Source: Lacihabitans sp. CS3-21
GTDB lineage: Bacteria; Bacteroidota; Bacteroidia; Cytophagales; Spirosomataceae
Length of the DNA: 64,000 nt
Direction of reading: 5' to 3'
Assembly (NCBI RefSeq): GCF_024343675.1
Contig: NZ_RJUD01000014.1
Coordinates: 37,649 to 101,648 of the forward strand
In this document: in pieces, positions 17,151 to 26,900 of the stretch
Layout: each line of letters starts with the position of its first letter
How positions within the stretch are numbered: position 1 is the first letter of the stretch
Made by a program: the position numbers and the translations under genes
Notes under the pieces: model-generated
What the model was told of the DNA's origin: nothing
Database searches by the model: none
The model's input: only the letters and a program-made list of their open reading frames with translations

Positions 17151-18329
17151 TTATTTTAGCTTTTTAGGTATTTGTAAAACAGCATTGAAAGCGGGTTTGG
17201 CTTTTTTGTTTCTATCCCAAAGAAGTGGATAATTGGTACGATTGGGCACAGGATAATCGTTTTTCCAATTCATGCCATCATGCACACCCCAAAGTGTAAC
17301 TCGGTCAATTTTGTCTTTTCTTTTGTAAAAAATCTCAAAAAAATGAGCATATCTATCGGCCAATGCTTTTTCAACATCGGCTGGTAAACCTTTTTGATAA
17401 GGATCTAAGAAAGTTTTGAACTCTTCATTTTGAAATTGCTTTTCACCCATTCCTTGCCCGATGATTTGCCCCTCTTTGGTTAGCGGCAAAACATCCACGT
17501 CGAGTTCAGTAATCATCACTTTCACGCCCAATGCGGCGTAAGCATCAATGGCTTGTTCGATGTATTCAGTTTTTGGGTAATTTAATCCCCAATGCCCTTG
17601 AATTCCGATACCATCTATTTTAATTCCTGCTGCTTGAAGCATTTTTACCATTCTTACAATTCCGTCACGTTTGGTTGGTCGCCAAGCATTGAAATCGTTG
17701 TAGTACAATTCTGTATTCGGGGCATATTGGGCCGTATATTTAAATGCCAATTTTACAAATTCATCGCCACTACCGATTCCTTTCACCCATTTAGTTTGGC
17801 GATAATTTCCGTCATCGTCAATTACCTCATTTACCACATCCCACGCGTTCACTTTTCCAGCAAAATGCCCCGCTATGGCCTTGATGTGGTCATGTAAACG
17901 TTGAGCAACTTCTTCTTTTGATTTGGGCTTTCCGTTTTCATCTTGAAAAAACCAATCAGGCGTTTGATTGTGCCAAGCCAAAGTATGCCCGATGATGAAC
18001 ATGTTATTTTTCTTTCCAAAATCGATAAAAGCATCACCGGGCTCAAAATTAAAAACCCCAGGTTGAGGATTTATCAAAGCCGCTTTCATCGAGTTTTCGA
18101 GGGTAATGGTGTTAAACTGTTTTACCACAATATCTTGCGAGGCTTTATCTTTCCCAGAAACTATCTGATCATTGACAGCAACGCCCATTTTGAATGCATC
18201 TTTATAGACTTCTTTCAGGGTAGTTTGGGCAAATAATTGATTAGTTTTAAGTACTAAACAAAAAGAAAGCGAGCAGAAAAATAGTTTGCTTAGAGTAAAG
18301 GATGAACCTAATTTTTCTTGAATTTTCAT
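17151..18329 (-). CDS. Secreted GH10 endo-beta-1,4-xylanase
   Basis: A 392-residue GH10 xylanase with an unusually long signal region (cleavage probably after LFAQ at 35). The (beta/alpha)8 catalytic domain fills the rest. HTLAWHNQTPDWF is the aglycone-side block, WDVVNEVIDD carries the acid/base Glu168 and MITELDVDV carries the nucleophile Glu275. There is no carbohydrate-binding module. It cuts internal xylan bonds, probably in the periplasm or at the cell surface. It is the fourth gene of the minus-strand operon and about 40-50 percent alike by eye to the second GH10 gene at 21047; the two differ in the loops after the nucleophile. Confidence 0.95.
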   Translation of the reverse strand: MKIQEKLGSSFTLSKLFFCSLSFCLVLKTNQLFAQTTLKEVYKDAFKMGVAVNDQIVSGKDKASQDIVVKQFNTITLENSMKAALINPQPGVFNFEPGDAFIDFGKKNNMFIIGHTLAWHNQTPDWFFQDENGKPKSKEEVAQRLHDHIKAIAGHFAGKVNAWDVVNEVIDDDGNYRQTKWVKGIGSGDEFVKLAFKYTAQYAPNTELYYNDFNAWRPTKRDGIVRMVKMLQAAGIKIDGIGIQGHWGLNYPKTEYIEQAIDAYAALGVKVMITELDVDVLPLTKEGQIIGQGMGEKQFQNEEFKTFLDPYQKGLPADVEKALADRYAHFFEIFYKRKDKIDRVTLWGVHDGMNWKNDYPVPNRTNYPLLWDRNKKAKPAFNAVLQIPKKLK

Positions 18330-18351
18330 AAGTTTTTTTCTATTATTTCAG

Positions 18352-19386
18352 TTATTTATACGGCACCAAAGTATTAATCTTCCCATCTGAATCATAGGTT
18401 ATCTCCGCCACTTTCACACTTCTCAAATGTGTTACCCCTTCAGAAAGACTAGAATCGTGATAAAACAAATACCATTTGCCAGCTACTTCACAAATAGAAT
18501 GGTGGGAAGTCCAGCCCACTACGGGTTCAAGAATTCTTCCAGCATACGTAAAGGGCCCGTAAGGATTATCGCCAATGGCGTAACATATGAAATGCGTATC
18601 TCCAGTTGAGTAAGAGAAATAATATTTTCCATTGTATTTATGCATCCATGCTGCTTCAAAAAATCTTCTTTGATTGTCACCATTCAAAAGCGGTTGACCG
18701 TTTTCATCCAAAATCAAAACGTCTTTGGCTTCGTGAGCAAACTCCAATAGGTCGTCTGTCATTTTCGCAATCTTTGGACAAAGTGCTGGTTTGTTGTCAG
18801 CGGGTAAATGAGCCACAGGACTTTCAGGGGAGTCTGCATTAAATTTTCCTTCTCTCCAACGTTGCAATTGTCCACCCCATATTCCACCAAAATACATATA
18901 ATAATCACCGTCGTCGTCTTTGAAAACAGCTGGGTCAATCGAAAAACTTCCTTTGATGGGTTCAGGTTGAGCAATGAAAGGCCCAACTGGCGAATCTCCA
19001 ACCGCAACACCAATTTTGAAAATTCCATCATGGCCTTTTGCAGGGAAAAACAAATAGTATTTGCCATCTTTTTCGTTGGCATCTGGGGCCCACATTTGTT
19101 TGTCTGCCCATGGTACATCATTTACATGCAAAGCTACGCCATTGTCAAAAGCTTCACTATCAATCGAATCCATCGAAATTACGTGGTAATCTTCCATGGC
19201 AAAATGGCTTCCCAGGTCGTCGAAGGCTTCGCCAGCGTCAACATCGTGCGATGGATAAATATAAATCTTTCCATCAAAAACATGTGCTGATGGATCTGCG
19301 GTGTAAATGTGTTTTACAAGTGGCTTTGAAATAGCTCGCTTGTTCAAATCTTCAAAATCAATATGTTCTATACTATCTTCTGGCAT
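18352..19386 (-). CDS. Cytoplasmic GH43 beta-xylosidase/arabinofuranosidase
   Basis: A 344-residue GH43 enzyme without any signal peptide, unlike the three other GH43 proteins here, so it acts in the cytoplasm. The five-bladed propeller residues are Asp31 (TADPSAH, base), Asp151 (SIDPAVF, pKa modulator) and Glu244 (FFEAAWM, acid). The architecture, with no C-terminal lectin-like domain, resembles subfamily 1 beta-xylosidases that hydrolyse imported xylo-oligosaccharides. The next gene upstream is a GPH symporter, the probable importer of its substrate. Tandem repeats occupy the 240 bp between them. The start ATG at 19386 follows an A-rich tract. Xylosidase versus arabinosidase activity cannot be decided by eye. 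Confidence 0.88.
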   Translation of the reverse strand: MPEDSIEHIDFEDLNKRAISKPLVKHIYTADPSAHVFDGKIYIYPSHDVDAGEAFDDLGSHFAMEDYHVISMDSIDSEAFDNGVALHVNDVPWADKQMWAPDANEKDGKYYLFFPAKGHDGIFKIGVAVGDSPVGPFIAQPEPIKGSFSIDPAVFKDDDGDYYMYFGGIWGGQLQRWREGKFNADSPESPVAHLPADNKPALCPKIAKMTDDLLEFAHEAKDVLILDENGQPLLNGDNQRRFFEAAWMHKYNGKYYFSYSTGDTHFICYAIGDNPYGPFTYAGRILEPVVGWTSHHSICEVAGKWYLFYHDSSLSEGVTHLRSVKVAEITYDSDGKINTLVPYK

Positions 19387-19399
19387 TTTTTTTCTTTTG

Positions 19400-19488
19400 T
19401 ATTGGTTACTTGTTTATTGGTTAATGGTGTACTGGTTAATTGGTTACTGGTGTACTGGTTAATTGGTTACTGGTATATTGGTTAATTG
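19400..19488. repeat. 23-bp tandem repeat, about 2.5 regular copies plus degenerate copies
   Basis: A unit built from TTGGTTACTGGTGTACTGG and TTAA steps recurs with a 23-bp period at 19431, 19454 and (partial) 19477. A degenerate copy precedes it at 19401-19430. It lies in the leader of the cytoplasmic GH43 gene, within the operon. There is no coding potential. Confidence 0.85.
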
Positions 19489-19576
19489 AAATTTAGAATG
19501 TGAAGATATTTTAAGGGTTATTAGCTCTAATATTGTGTATTCATAGAGGAGACAAATAACATTAAAGTAAGTCCCA

Positions 19577-19625
19577 AATAACTAATAACTAATAACTAAT
19601 AACTAATAACTAATAACCAATAATC
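19577..19625. repeat. AATAACT heptamer tandem repeat
   Basis: Five perfect copies of AATAACT (19577-19611) are followed by AATAACC and AATAATC. The array ends one base before the stop codon of the GPH symporter gene (read on the minus strand). A period of seven would change reading frame with each copy, but the array is outside the coding frame. Slippage is likely, so copy number may vary between strains. Confidence 0.9.
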
Positions 19626-19626
19626 A

Positions 19627-21042
19627 TCATCGCCTTTCCTTCAAATCCGATTCAATTTTCAATTCCATTTTCTTATTTATTTCATAGAAAAATAACAAGC
19701 CGCAGGCTATCAAAAACGGAATAGCAGGAAATATACTTACGAGTAATTTTATCCCGTTTATGGTCTCCGCCGATTGTGCCACCTCTAAATTTGCTTGGTA
19801 ATTGAATAACCCTAAAATCATGGTTAACAAAGAACTACCTATGCTCAAGCCTCCTTTTAAGCCCACCATCATCGCTGAGAAAATAATGGCTGTGGCTCTT
19901 CGATTGTTTTTCCATTCAGAATAATCCGCTACGTCGGCAATCATGGTCCAAAGTATCGGAGTGCTTATACCATAAAAAAACATGTGTAAAATCTGCGAAC
20001 CGAACATCAATCCAACCGACTGTGGAGGAAAGAAGTAAAAGAAAATGATAAATAAAGTGGAAACAAACAATGATGCTCCAAATACATTTCTTTTTCCGTA
20101 CTTATCGGCAAACTTTTTCGAAAGCATAATTCCTATCAAACCGATTAAAATTCCACCGCCATTGAAGACGCCAAGTCCCATAGAAATGTCGTTTTCGAAG
20201 GCTGGAAGAAAGCTTTTCATAGGCTCCAAAAATGTGGTTAATTGAGCCTTATCTACATAATTTTCAAAATAGTAAACATAAGAACCGCCTTTCATGGCCA
20301 AAGTAACAAATACTAAAGTGGTTGTGACCAACATAATGATCCAAGGAATGTTTTTGAACAAATCTCCTAGGTCTTCTTTTAAAGAGGACTTTTGCTCGGG
20401 TTTTGGTACGATACGCTCTTTGGTGGTAAAAAAAGTTACCAAAAGCATCAATGTGCCCACAATGGCCAAAATGGTCATTACTTTTTCTATACCTACCGCT
20501 TTATCACCATCACCAGCTTTCAGGATAAGGTTGTACATAAAAACTTGCACAAAAAACTGCGAAAACATCACCGCCACAAATCGATAAGCCGACATACTAT
20601 TTCTCTCCGCCATATCGCCCGTAATCACGCCACTTAAAGCCGAATAAGGCAAATTGTTTGCAGCGTAAAGCAAAAGCAACAAACTATAAGTAATTACTGC
20701 GTATATAACCTTGCCCTGATATTCGAAATTGGGCGTGCTGAATGCCAATAATGCGGTAACACCCAACGGAACGGCTGTCCATAAAATCCATGGGCGGAAT
20801 TTGCCCCAACGGGTGCTGGTTCTATCGGCAATGGCACCCATTACTGGATTAAACACGAACGCAGCAAATAGTCCCACAAAAAGTGTGACCAATGTAGCAT
20901 CTTCAGTTTTCAATCCATAAATGTCCGTGTAGAAATAGGCCAGGTAGGTTACCAAAGTTTGGAATACCAAATTGGCTGCTAAGTCACCTAGACTGTAGCC
21001 AACTTTTTCTAATACCGAGAGTTTCTGAGATTCTTGTGTCAT
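19627..21042 (-). CDS. GPH-type sugar:cation symporter (MelB/XynP-like)
   Basis: A 471-residue inner-membrane protein with about 12 helices of the glycoside-pentoside-hexuronide symporter group in the MFS. The N-terminus (LEKVGYSLGDLAANLVFQT) is the family signature, and DRTSTRWGKFRPWIL (about 68-82) matches the conserved loop 2-3 D-x(3)-T-RWGKFRP motif. It imports a sugar with Na+ or H+. Its place between GH10 and a cytoplasmic GH43 points to xylobiose or xylo-oligosaccharides. It starts 4 nt before the stop of the upstream GH10 gene ends, so the two are tightly coupled. The heptamer array lies right after its stop codon. Confidence 0.93.
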   Translation of the reverse strand: MTQESQKLSVLEKVGYSLGDLAANLVFQTLVTYLAYFYTDIYGLKTEDATLVTLFVGLFAAFVFNPVMGAIADRTSTRWGKFRPWILWTAVPLGVTALLAFSTPNFEYQGKVIYAVITYSLLLLLYAANNLPYSALSGVITGDMAERNSMSAYRFVAVMFSQFFVQVFMYNLILKAGDGDKAVGIEKVMTILAIVGTLMLLVTFFTTKERIVPKPEQKSSLKEDLGDLFKNIPWIIMLVTTTLVFVTLAMKGGSYVYYFENYVDKAQLTTFLEPMKSFLPAFENDISMGLGVFNGGGILIGLIGIMLSKKFADKYGKRNVFGASLFVSTLFIIFFYFFPPQSVGLMFGSQILHMFFYGISTPILWTMIADVADYSEWKNNRRATAIIFSAMMVGLKGGLSIGSSLLTMILGLFNYQANLEVAQSAETINGIKLLVSIFPAIPFLIACGLLFFYEINKKMELKIESDLKERR

Positions 21043-21046
21043 TTTT

Positions 21047-22171
21047 TTATAGGTTTGGGTTGTTTTTTTTGAGGTTCATTACAGAATTATAAGCTTTTTT
21101 AGGTTCAAAATTTCGATCAAAAAGCAAAGGATAGTTGGTGCGGCCTCTAACTGGCCAGCCATTTAACCAAGAATGATTGTCAGCCACTCCCCAAAAAGTA
21201 ATTCTGTCAATTTTGTCTTGATGTTTTAAGAAGACTTTAAAAAGCTCCTCATATTTTTGAGCCAAAGTAGTTTGAACCGAATCAGGCAATTCTTTTGGAT
21301 AAGGATTCATTTTCGGACTATTCTCGAAATTTTGATTGACATCTGCTCCCTTTAAGTCCCATGGATTTGGCAAAACAGTAAGATCCAGCTCTGTAAAAGC
21401 TACTTTTAAACCCAAAGCAGCGTATTCTATAATCGCATCTTCAATATTTTTAGTGTTCAAACTGTTGATGCTCCAATGCCCCTGAATCCCCACACCGTCT
21501 ATTTTTGTGCCTGATGCTTTCAATTTTTTGATCATTTCTATAGTTGCCTTGCGTTTTGCAGGTTGTTCGTTGTTGTAATCATTATAATATAATTCCGCTT
21601 TCGGGTCTGCTTTTGCCGCTAAATCAAAGGCCATTTTGATAAAGTCTTCACCCAATAAATTGTAAAAAATAGACTTACGAAAAGTACCATCGTCTTCAAT
21701 GGCTTCATTTACCACATCCCAACTGTTAATTTTTCCCGCATATCTACCCGCCACAGTGTTTATATGATCCGTCATAAACAGTTTCAACGAATCTGCGGAC
21801 TTTATTTTTCCAACAAAACGAGGCAATTGTGAATGCCAAACAAGCGTATGACCTACCACATACATATTGTTTTTCTGTCCATATTCAACAAATTTATCTC
21901 CCAAATAGAAATCGTATTTGTTCCACTCAGGATGAATGTTCATCGATTTCATGTGATTTTCGGGTGTAATGGCGTTAAATTCTTTTTTAATAAGCTGATT
22001 GGCTTTGGCATCTTTTTCGAGAATATGCTCAGCTCCAAGAGCCGTACCAACAAGAAAATCATTCTTAAATGCTTCTTTAAGTGAAGTGGGCTGATTTTGA
22101 GCAAAAGTTGCAGAAAATAGGCCAATCGAACAAATGAATAGCAGTTGGTATTTGAAATTTGAAGGTTTCAT
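21047..22171 (-). CDS. Secreted GH10 endo-beta-1,4-xylanase, second copy
   Basis: A 374-residue GH10 xylanase and the first gene of the minus-strand operon. The signal peptide covers 1-25. HTLVWHSQLPRFV, WDVVNEAIED (acid/base Glu156) and AFTELDLTV (nucleophile Glu261) define the active site. It has no binding module. Beside the other GH10 gene it may differ in preference for decorated versus plain xylan, or in cell location; nothing in the sequence decides this. A 15-bp inverted-repeat motif shared with the susC and GH95 upstream regions lies 55 bp before the start codon, which suggests common control. Confidence 0.95.
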   Translation of the reverse strand: MKPSNFKYQLLFICSIGLFSATFAQNQPTSLKEAFKNDFLVGTALGAEHILEKDAKANQLIKKEFNAITPENHMKSMNIHPEWNKYDFYLGDKFVEYGQKNNMYVVGHTLVWHSQLPRFVGKIKSADSLKLFMTDHINTVAGRYAGKINSWDVVNEAIEDDGTFRKSIFYNLLGEDFIKMAFDLAAKADPKAELYYNDYNNEQPAKRKATIEMIKKLKASGTKIDGVGIQGHWSINSLNTKNIEDAIIEYAALGLKVAFTELDLTVLPNPWDLKGADVNQNFENSPKMNPYPKELPDSVQTTLAQKYEELFKVFLKHQDKIDRITFWGVADNHSWLNGWPVRGRTNYPLLFDRNFEPKKAYNSVMNLKKNNPNL

Positions 22172-22225
22172 TGTTTAATTATCAAAGGTTAATAAATAAG
22201 GATTTTTTTCTTGTTCAGAAAATAA

Positions 22226-22240
22226 GCGTCAAATTAACAC
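22226..22240 (-). promoter_or_regulatory. Candidate operator upstream of the GH10 operon
   Basis: On the minus strand the site reads GTGTTAATTTGACGC. It shares 12 of 15 positions with each of the sites at 23839 (susC) and 29209 (GH95), taking the best orientation. It lies 55-69 bp upstream of the GH10 start codon. The rest of the 340-bp gap to the LacI gene (22172-22511) is very AT-rich; a weak inverted repeat (AAATTATTA/TAATAATTT type, about 22269-22324) is all else I see. No clear TAnnTTTG element was found for this operon. Confidence 0.6.
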
Positions 22241-22511
22241 TTAATGTTTGAATAATTATATTTTTACATAAATTATTATTAGTTTTTTTTAATATTTCAT
22301 AAACTGATATTACTAATAATTTCATAAATGTCTTATTATAAGTAAAATATTAAAAAATTATAACTTTTCTGAATGAATTATTAAATCTCGATATAATGAA
22401 TGCACTAATCAAATTTTTAAAAAAAAGATATATTTTATGCCTTTTAGAAATCAAAGCCGAACTGAAATAATGAATGATTCAAGTTCAATTATCAAATAGG
22501 CTTTTTGAAAT

Positions 22512-23669
22512 TCAATTAGAAGATTTTCTCAGCGAAGAATTTCTAATGATTAATTTACCGTCCAACACGTGTGTTTTCGCTGATAATTCTGTCTTAAATT
22601 TTATAATATCCAATAAAATATTCATAGAAGTTTCGCCCATTGAAATCGGAAATTGATTAAAAACTGTAAGGGAGGGCTCAAAAAACTCGACAAGGGAATC
22701 GTCACCATAAGACACAAAAGCCAATGCTTCAGGAATTTTTATTCCTGCCGATTTTGCGATGGACATCATCTCTATTGAGTGGCTATAAAATACTGTAAAA
22801 ATAGCATCAGGTGGATTTTCTAAATTGATGAAATAATTAAAGGCTTCTTTGCTGTCATTTTCCGAAATGTCAGAATAAACGATATATTCTGGATTTATTT
22901 CCATACCAAAGTGTTGAAGAGCCGCCAAGTAACCTTTTAATCTTTGGTTAGAAATATCCAAATCTTTAGGTCCCAACATAATGGCAATTTTGCGACAGCC
23001 TTGGTTAAGCAAATGTTCCACCAAATCAAAACTACCTTTTACGTCTTGGCTTACGACTTTTGGAATATCCAGCTCGTCAAATACTCTATCAAACTGGACG
23101 ACAGGTATTCCTTTTTTTATGGCGTTTTTAACATGATTTGAATCTATCATATTTTTGGTATGACTCATCAGAATACCATCAACTTTGAATGAAATGAGAT
23201 TTTCAATATTCTTAATTTCAGTTTCATTCTTTTCGTCTGAATGGCAAACAATAATATTGTATTGTGACTTGCTCGCAATGTTTTGAATTCCTGCCAACAC
23301 TCTTGCAAAAAAGGGATGAACCACGTCAGGAAGAATGACCCCGATTATATTGGTTTTCCCATCGTGTAGACTTTTAGCCAAGAGATTTGGATGGTAATCC
23401 AATTCTTTGGCGGCTTCAAGTATCGCTTTTTTTGTTTCGAGATTTATATCAGTTTTATCGTTTAAGGCCCTAGAAACCGTAGAAATGGACACACCAAGAT
23501 ATTTCGCCACATCTTGAATAGTGGCATGGGTGTTCTTTTTGGTTTTTGCTTCTGAGTCAGGATAAACAAAGTGAATGGCACAATGTCTGCAATAGTATCT
23601 TTGTTTACCTCGTATAAACCCTGCTCGCTTTAAGCCGTCTACATGATCACATTTAATGCACTTCTTCAT
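22512..23669 (-). CDS. LacI-family regulator with N-terminal zinc ribbon
   Basis: A 385-residue LacI/GalR-type repressor with an unusual front end. Residues 1-35 hold two CxxC pairs (Cys4/Cys7 and Cys27/Cys30) around GFIRGKQRYYC, a zinc ribbon like those at the N-terminus of IS1 InsA and related transposases. Residues 36-48 are a Lys/Thr-rich linker. The LacI helix-turn-helix follows (TIQDVAKYLGVSISTVSRAL, 50-69), with the hinge helix near 94-103 and the periplasmic-binding-type sugar domain (IIGVILPDVVHPFFARV onwards) to the end. It is the likely local regulator of the xylan genes: it lies between the GH10 operon and susC and is transcribed away from susC. Its inducer is presumably a xylose-containing sugar. 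The extra ribbon may add DNA contacts. Confidence 0.9.
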   Translation of the reverse strand: MKKCIKCDHVDGLKRAGFIRGKQRYYCRHCAIHFVYPDSEAKTKKNTHATIQDVAKYLGVSISTVSRALNDKTDINLETKKAILEAAKELDYHPNLLAKSLHDGKTNIIGVILPDVVHPFFARVLAGIQNIASKSQYNIIVCHSDEKNETEIKNIENLISFKVDGILMSHTKNMIDSNHVKNAIKKGIPVVQFDRVFDELDIPKVVSQDVKGSFDLVEHLLNQGCRKIAIMLGPKDLDISNQRLKGYLAALQHFGMEINPEYIVYSDISENDSKEAFNYFINLENPPDAIFTVFYSHSIEMMSIAKSAGIKIPEALAFVSYGDDSLVEFFEPSLTVFNQFPISMGETSMNILLDIIKFKTELSAKTHVLDGKLIIRNSSLRKSSN

Positions 23670-23838
23670 ATGGTTATTGAACTATTTCAAGAAACTTTAT
23701 TTCATTTCTTCAGACTAAATTTTCCTCATTTATTTTAATTTTTCAATATTTAGTTTGATTATTAAAATAAATATTAATGATGATAGCTATCGGTAACCAT
23801 TGCGGAAAGGATGTAGATAGCTATTCATTTTCAAATAC

Positions 23839-23853
23839 GTGTCAAATAGACAC
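23839..23853 (+). promoter_or_regulatory. Candidate operator upstream of susC
   Basis: GTGTCAAATAGACAC is an inverted repeat (GTGTC-N5-GACAC). It matches the GH95 upstream site (GTGTTAAAATGACAC) at 12 of 15 positions and the GH10-operon site at 12 of 15. It ends 6 nt before the TTG of the candidate susC -33 element, a position more usual for an activator or for looping than for simple occlusion of the -7 box. A separate 10-bp palindrome, GATAGCTATC, lies at 23782 in the same 318-bp gap between the LacI gene and susC. Confidence 0.65.
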
Positions 23854-23859
23854 TTTTTA

Positions 23860-23891
23860 TTGGAAATTCCAAATCATTGAATATAGATTTG
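23860..23891 (+). promoter_or_regulatory. susC: susC promoter with overlapping palindrome
   Basis: TTG (23860-23862 region), a 21-bp spacer and TAGATTTG at 23884-23891 match the Bacteroidota promoter pattern TTG-N17-23-TAnnTTTG. A perfect 13-bp palindrome, TTGGAAATTCCAA (23860-23872), covers the -33 element and could be a second regulator site. The leader would be about 90 nt. Confidence 0.6.
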
Positions 23892-23987
23892 AACAAATAT
23901 ATCACAGAATGATCAAAAGGCAAGCTGTCAAAAAATCATTTGTCATGTATTTTGTTGTATTATTTCAATATTTAACCAAATTCAAAA

Positions 23988-26900
23988 ATGACAAAAAACT
24001 ACCTAAGTAAGACCAGGGTGAATCCATGGAAAATGTTAGGGTTGATGCTCTTTCTTTTTCCGATTACGCTCTTGGCACAAACGAAATCCATCTCCGGAAA
24101 AGTGATTGACGGATCCAATAATGAGTTATTGCCATCCGTAACCGTTACAGTAAAAGGAACATTCAGAAGTACCTTAACTGATGCCAACGGAAATTATAAA
24201 ATTGATGCTGTTTCAAACGAGGCTTTGGTTTTTAGTTTCATCGGCTTCGAAACCCAAGAAGTTTCAGTAGGGGCTAAAAGCGTTATTGATGTTACATTAG
24301 TGGTTGGTAAAGGGAATCAATTAGATGAGATAATTGTAGTGGGTTACGGTGTCCAAAAGAAAAGAGACATTACGGGTGCACTGGTTTCTATATCTGAGTC
24401 AGCCATTAAAGAAGTTCCAGCTCCCAACATGCTAAATGCGTTGAAAGGTAGAGCTGCTGGTGTTTCTATCGTAAGCAACGGATCAACTCCAGGAAGCCAA
24501 GGTTCGATTAGAATTCGCGGTAATCGCTCTTTGACCACTGGAAATGGAGATGGTCTTGATGGCCCTCTTGTAGTAGTAGATGGCATACCTTATGGGGGTT
24601 TGAATGACATAAATCCCGATGATATAGCCAACATAGAAATTCTAAAAGACGCATCGGCCACAGCTATTTTTGGTTCAAGAGGAGCTGGTGGTGTAATCTT
24701 GGTAACCACCAAAAGAGGTAAAATTGGTAAACCAGTTTTGAGTTATGACGGCTACCATGGAGTAACCAACGTGATGGGCAAATACAATGTCATGAATGGC
24801 GAAGAATATGCCAAGTTCAAGGATTTATCAGCAGCCTACAATACTCAAGGTGCTGGTACTACGGCTTATCCATTGACTGAGGAGGAAAGAACCAATTTAG
24901 CGGCTGGAGTATCAACTGATTGGCAAGATTTACTTTTCAGACAAGGCTTCAATACAAGCCACCAGCTTGGTTTACAAGGCGGTGTAGAAAATACACAATA
25001 TGGTATGGGCATAGGTTACTTTAATGAAACTGGTATAATGCCCAACCAAAACTTTGATCGTATGAGCATTAGAGCAACTATAGATCAGAAAATTGGTAAA
25101 AGAGTGAAGGTTGGTTTGAATACCATAAACACTTTGACGCATACCAATGACCCTGCAGGTGGCGGTGTACCTACAGAACTTATTCGTCTTTCTCCCTTAG
25201 TTACGCCCTACAATACAGATGGAACGGTGAATTTGAACCCCAAGAAAGGTACTATAGAAGCCCAAGCAGTTAGCCCACTTACATTAATTTCACGCGGAGA
25301 CGATTTGTTGTCTAACAATCGTTCGATTAGAACTTTCAACAGCCTTTATGCCGAAGTAAATATCTTGGATGGCCTGAAATATCGTTTCAATGCCGGCCTT
25401 AACTTTAGCCAATCTCATTTTAACGGTTATGGTCCACCCAATACTTTTGTAAATTCAGGAACCGAACAAAGTGTATCTAATGCGGATATTTCAAACACAG
25501 AATATTGGGATGTTAACTTACAGCATTTGTTGTACTACGACAAAACCTTTGCTGAAAAACATAAGTTGGGTTTAACCGCTCTTTATGAAATTACTAAGAA
25601 TCATAGCTTAGGTTCTAATTTCAACGTAAAAGGTGTGCCAGCTGACTATATCAAAACAGCCAACTTTGCTTTGGCTTCTGGAAATGTAACAGCCAACCCT
25701 AATAATGGTAATTTTTTCTCAGAAACTGGCTTGTTGTCGTATATGGCTCGCTTAAATTATACCTTCAATAGCAAATACACACTTACCGCTACTTTTCGTA
25801 GAGACGGTTCTTCAACTTTGTCAGATGGAAATAAATACTTTAACTATCCGGCAATAGGTGCAAGTTGGAACGTGATTGATGAATCATTCATGCAAGATTT
25901 GGGCTTTATTTCTAATTTGAAAGTTAGAGGCGGTTGGGGTATTTCAGGAAACCGTAACGTAGGAGCATATTCTACGCTAGGTGCTTTGTCTTCTAGATAT
26001 TACAACTTTGGACCGACAGCTGCTGGTCAAGTGCTTGGTTATTTAGTTACTAGCTTACCGGCGAGTGATTTAAGTTGGCAGTCAACATCTCAATATGATA
26101 TCGGTTTAGAAGTAGGATTTTTGAATAATCGTATCACAGGTTCATTTGATATTTATAAACAAAAAACCAAAGATATCTTGCTTTCAGTTAACCTTCCTGA
26201 AAGCAATGGTGCAGGATCGACCCTTAAAAACCTAGGAAGAACTGAAGGTAAAGGATTTGAGTCTTCTTTAACTTTTGATGTTTTAAGAAAAAGAAATGGA
26301 TTTAACTGGAGCATAGATGCAACTTATTTCTATAACCGTGAGAAAATAACTCAGTTAACTACTCCTTCAGAATTAGACAACAAAGGAAACTTCTGGTTTG
26401 TTGGTCATCCGCTTACTGTTATTTATGATTACAACAAAATTGGGATATGGCAAACAGGAGATGCTGAATTAGCAAAACAAACATCCCCCGTTCAAGTTGC
26501 AGGTGAAATAAGGGTGGAAGACGTTGATGGAAATGGTAAAATAGATGCTGCTGACCGTAAAATAATTGGAAACTTTCAACCTAAATGGGAGGGAGGTATA
26601 ACCAATAGAATTAGCTTCAAAGGATTTGACCTTTCGGCTGTCACTTATGCCCGTATTGGTATGAAAGTATTGGTGCCATATTTATCTGGAACATCAGGTG
26701 GTGGTTCTGGATTTGGATTCTTAAATCAGGGACGTTCTAACCAGCTGATGATGGATTATTGGACGCTCGACAATCCAACAAATGCTTTTCCGAAGCCAAA
26801 TGCAGGTGGTGGTGTTAGAGATTTTACATCGACAACGCAATATCAAGATGGCTCATTTATCAAAATGAGAAGTATAAACTTGGGCTATACAATCAGCAAC

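Noticed and set aside
19577..19625. Possible CRISPR array
   Set aside because: The repeat unit is 7 bp with no spacers and no cas genes in the window.
23777..24010. 77-codon frame upstream of susC
   Set aside because: It overlaps the susC start and covers the candidate promoter and operator; the peptide has no recognisable features.
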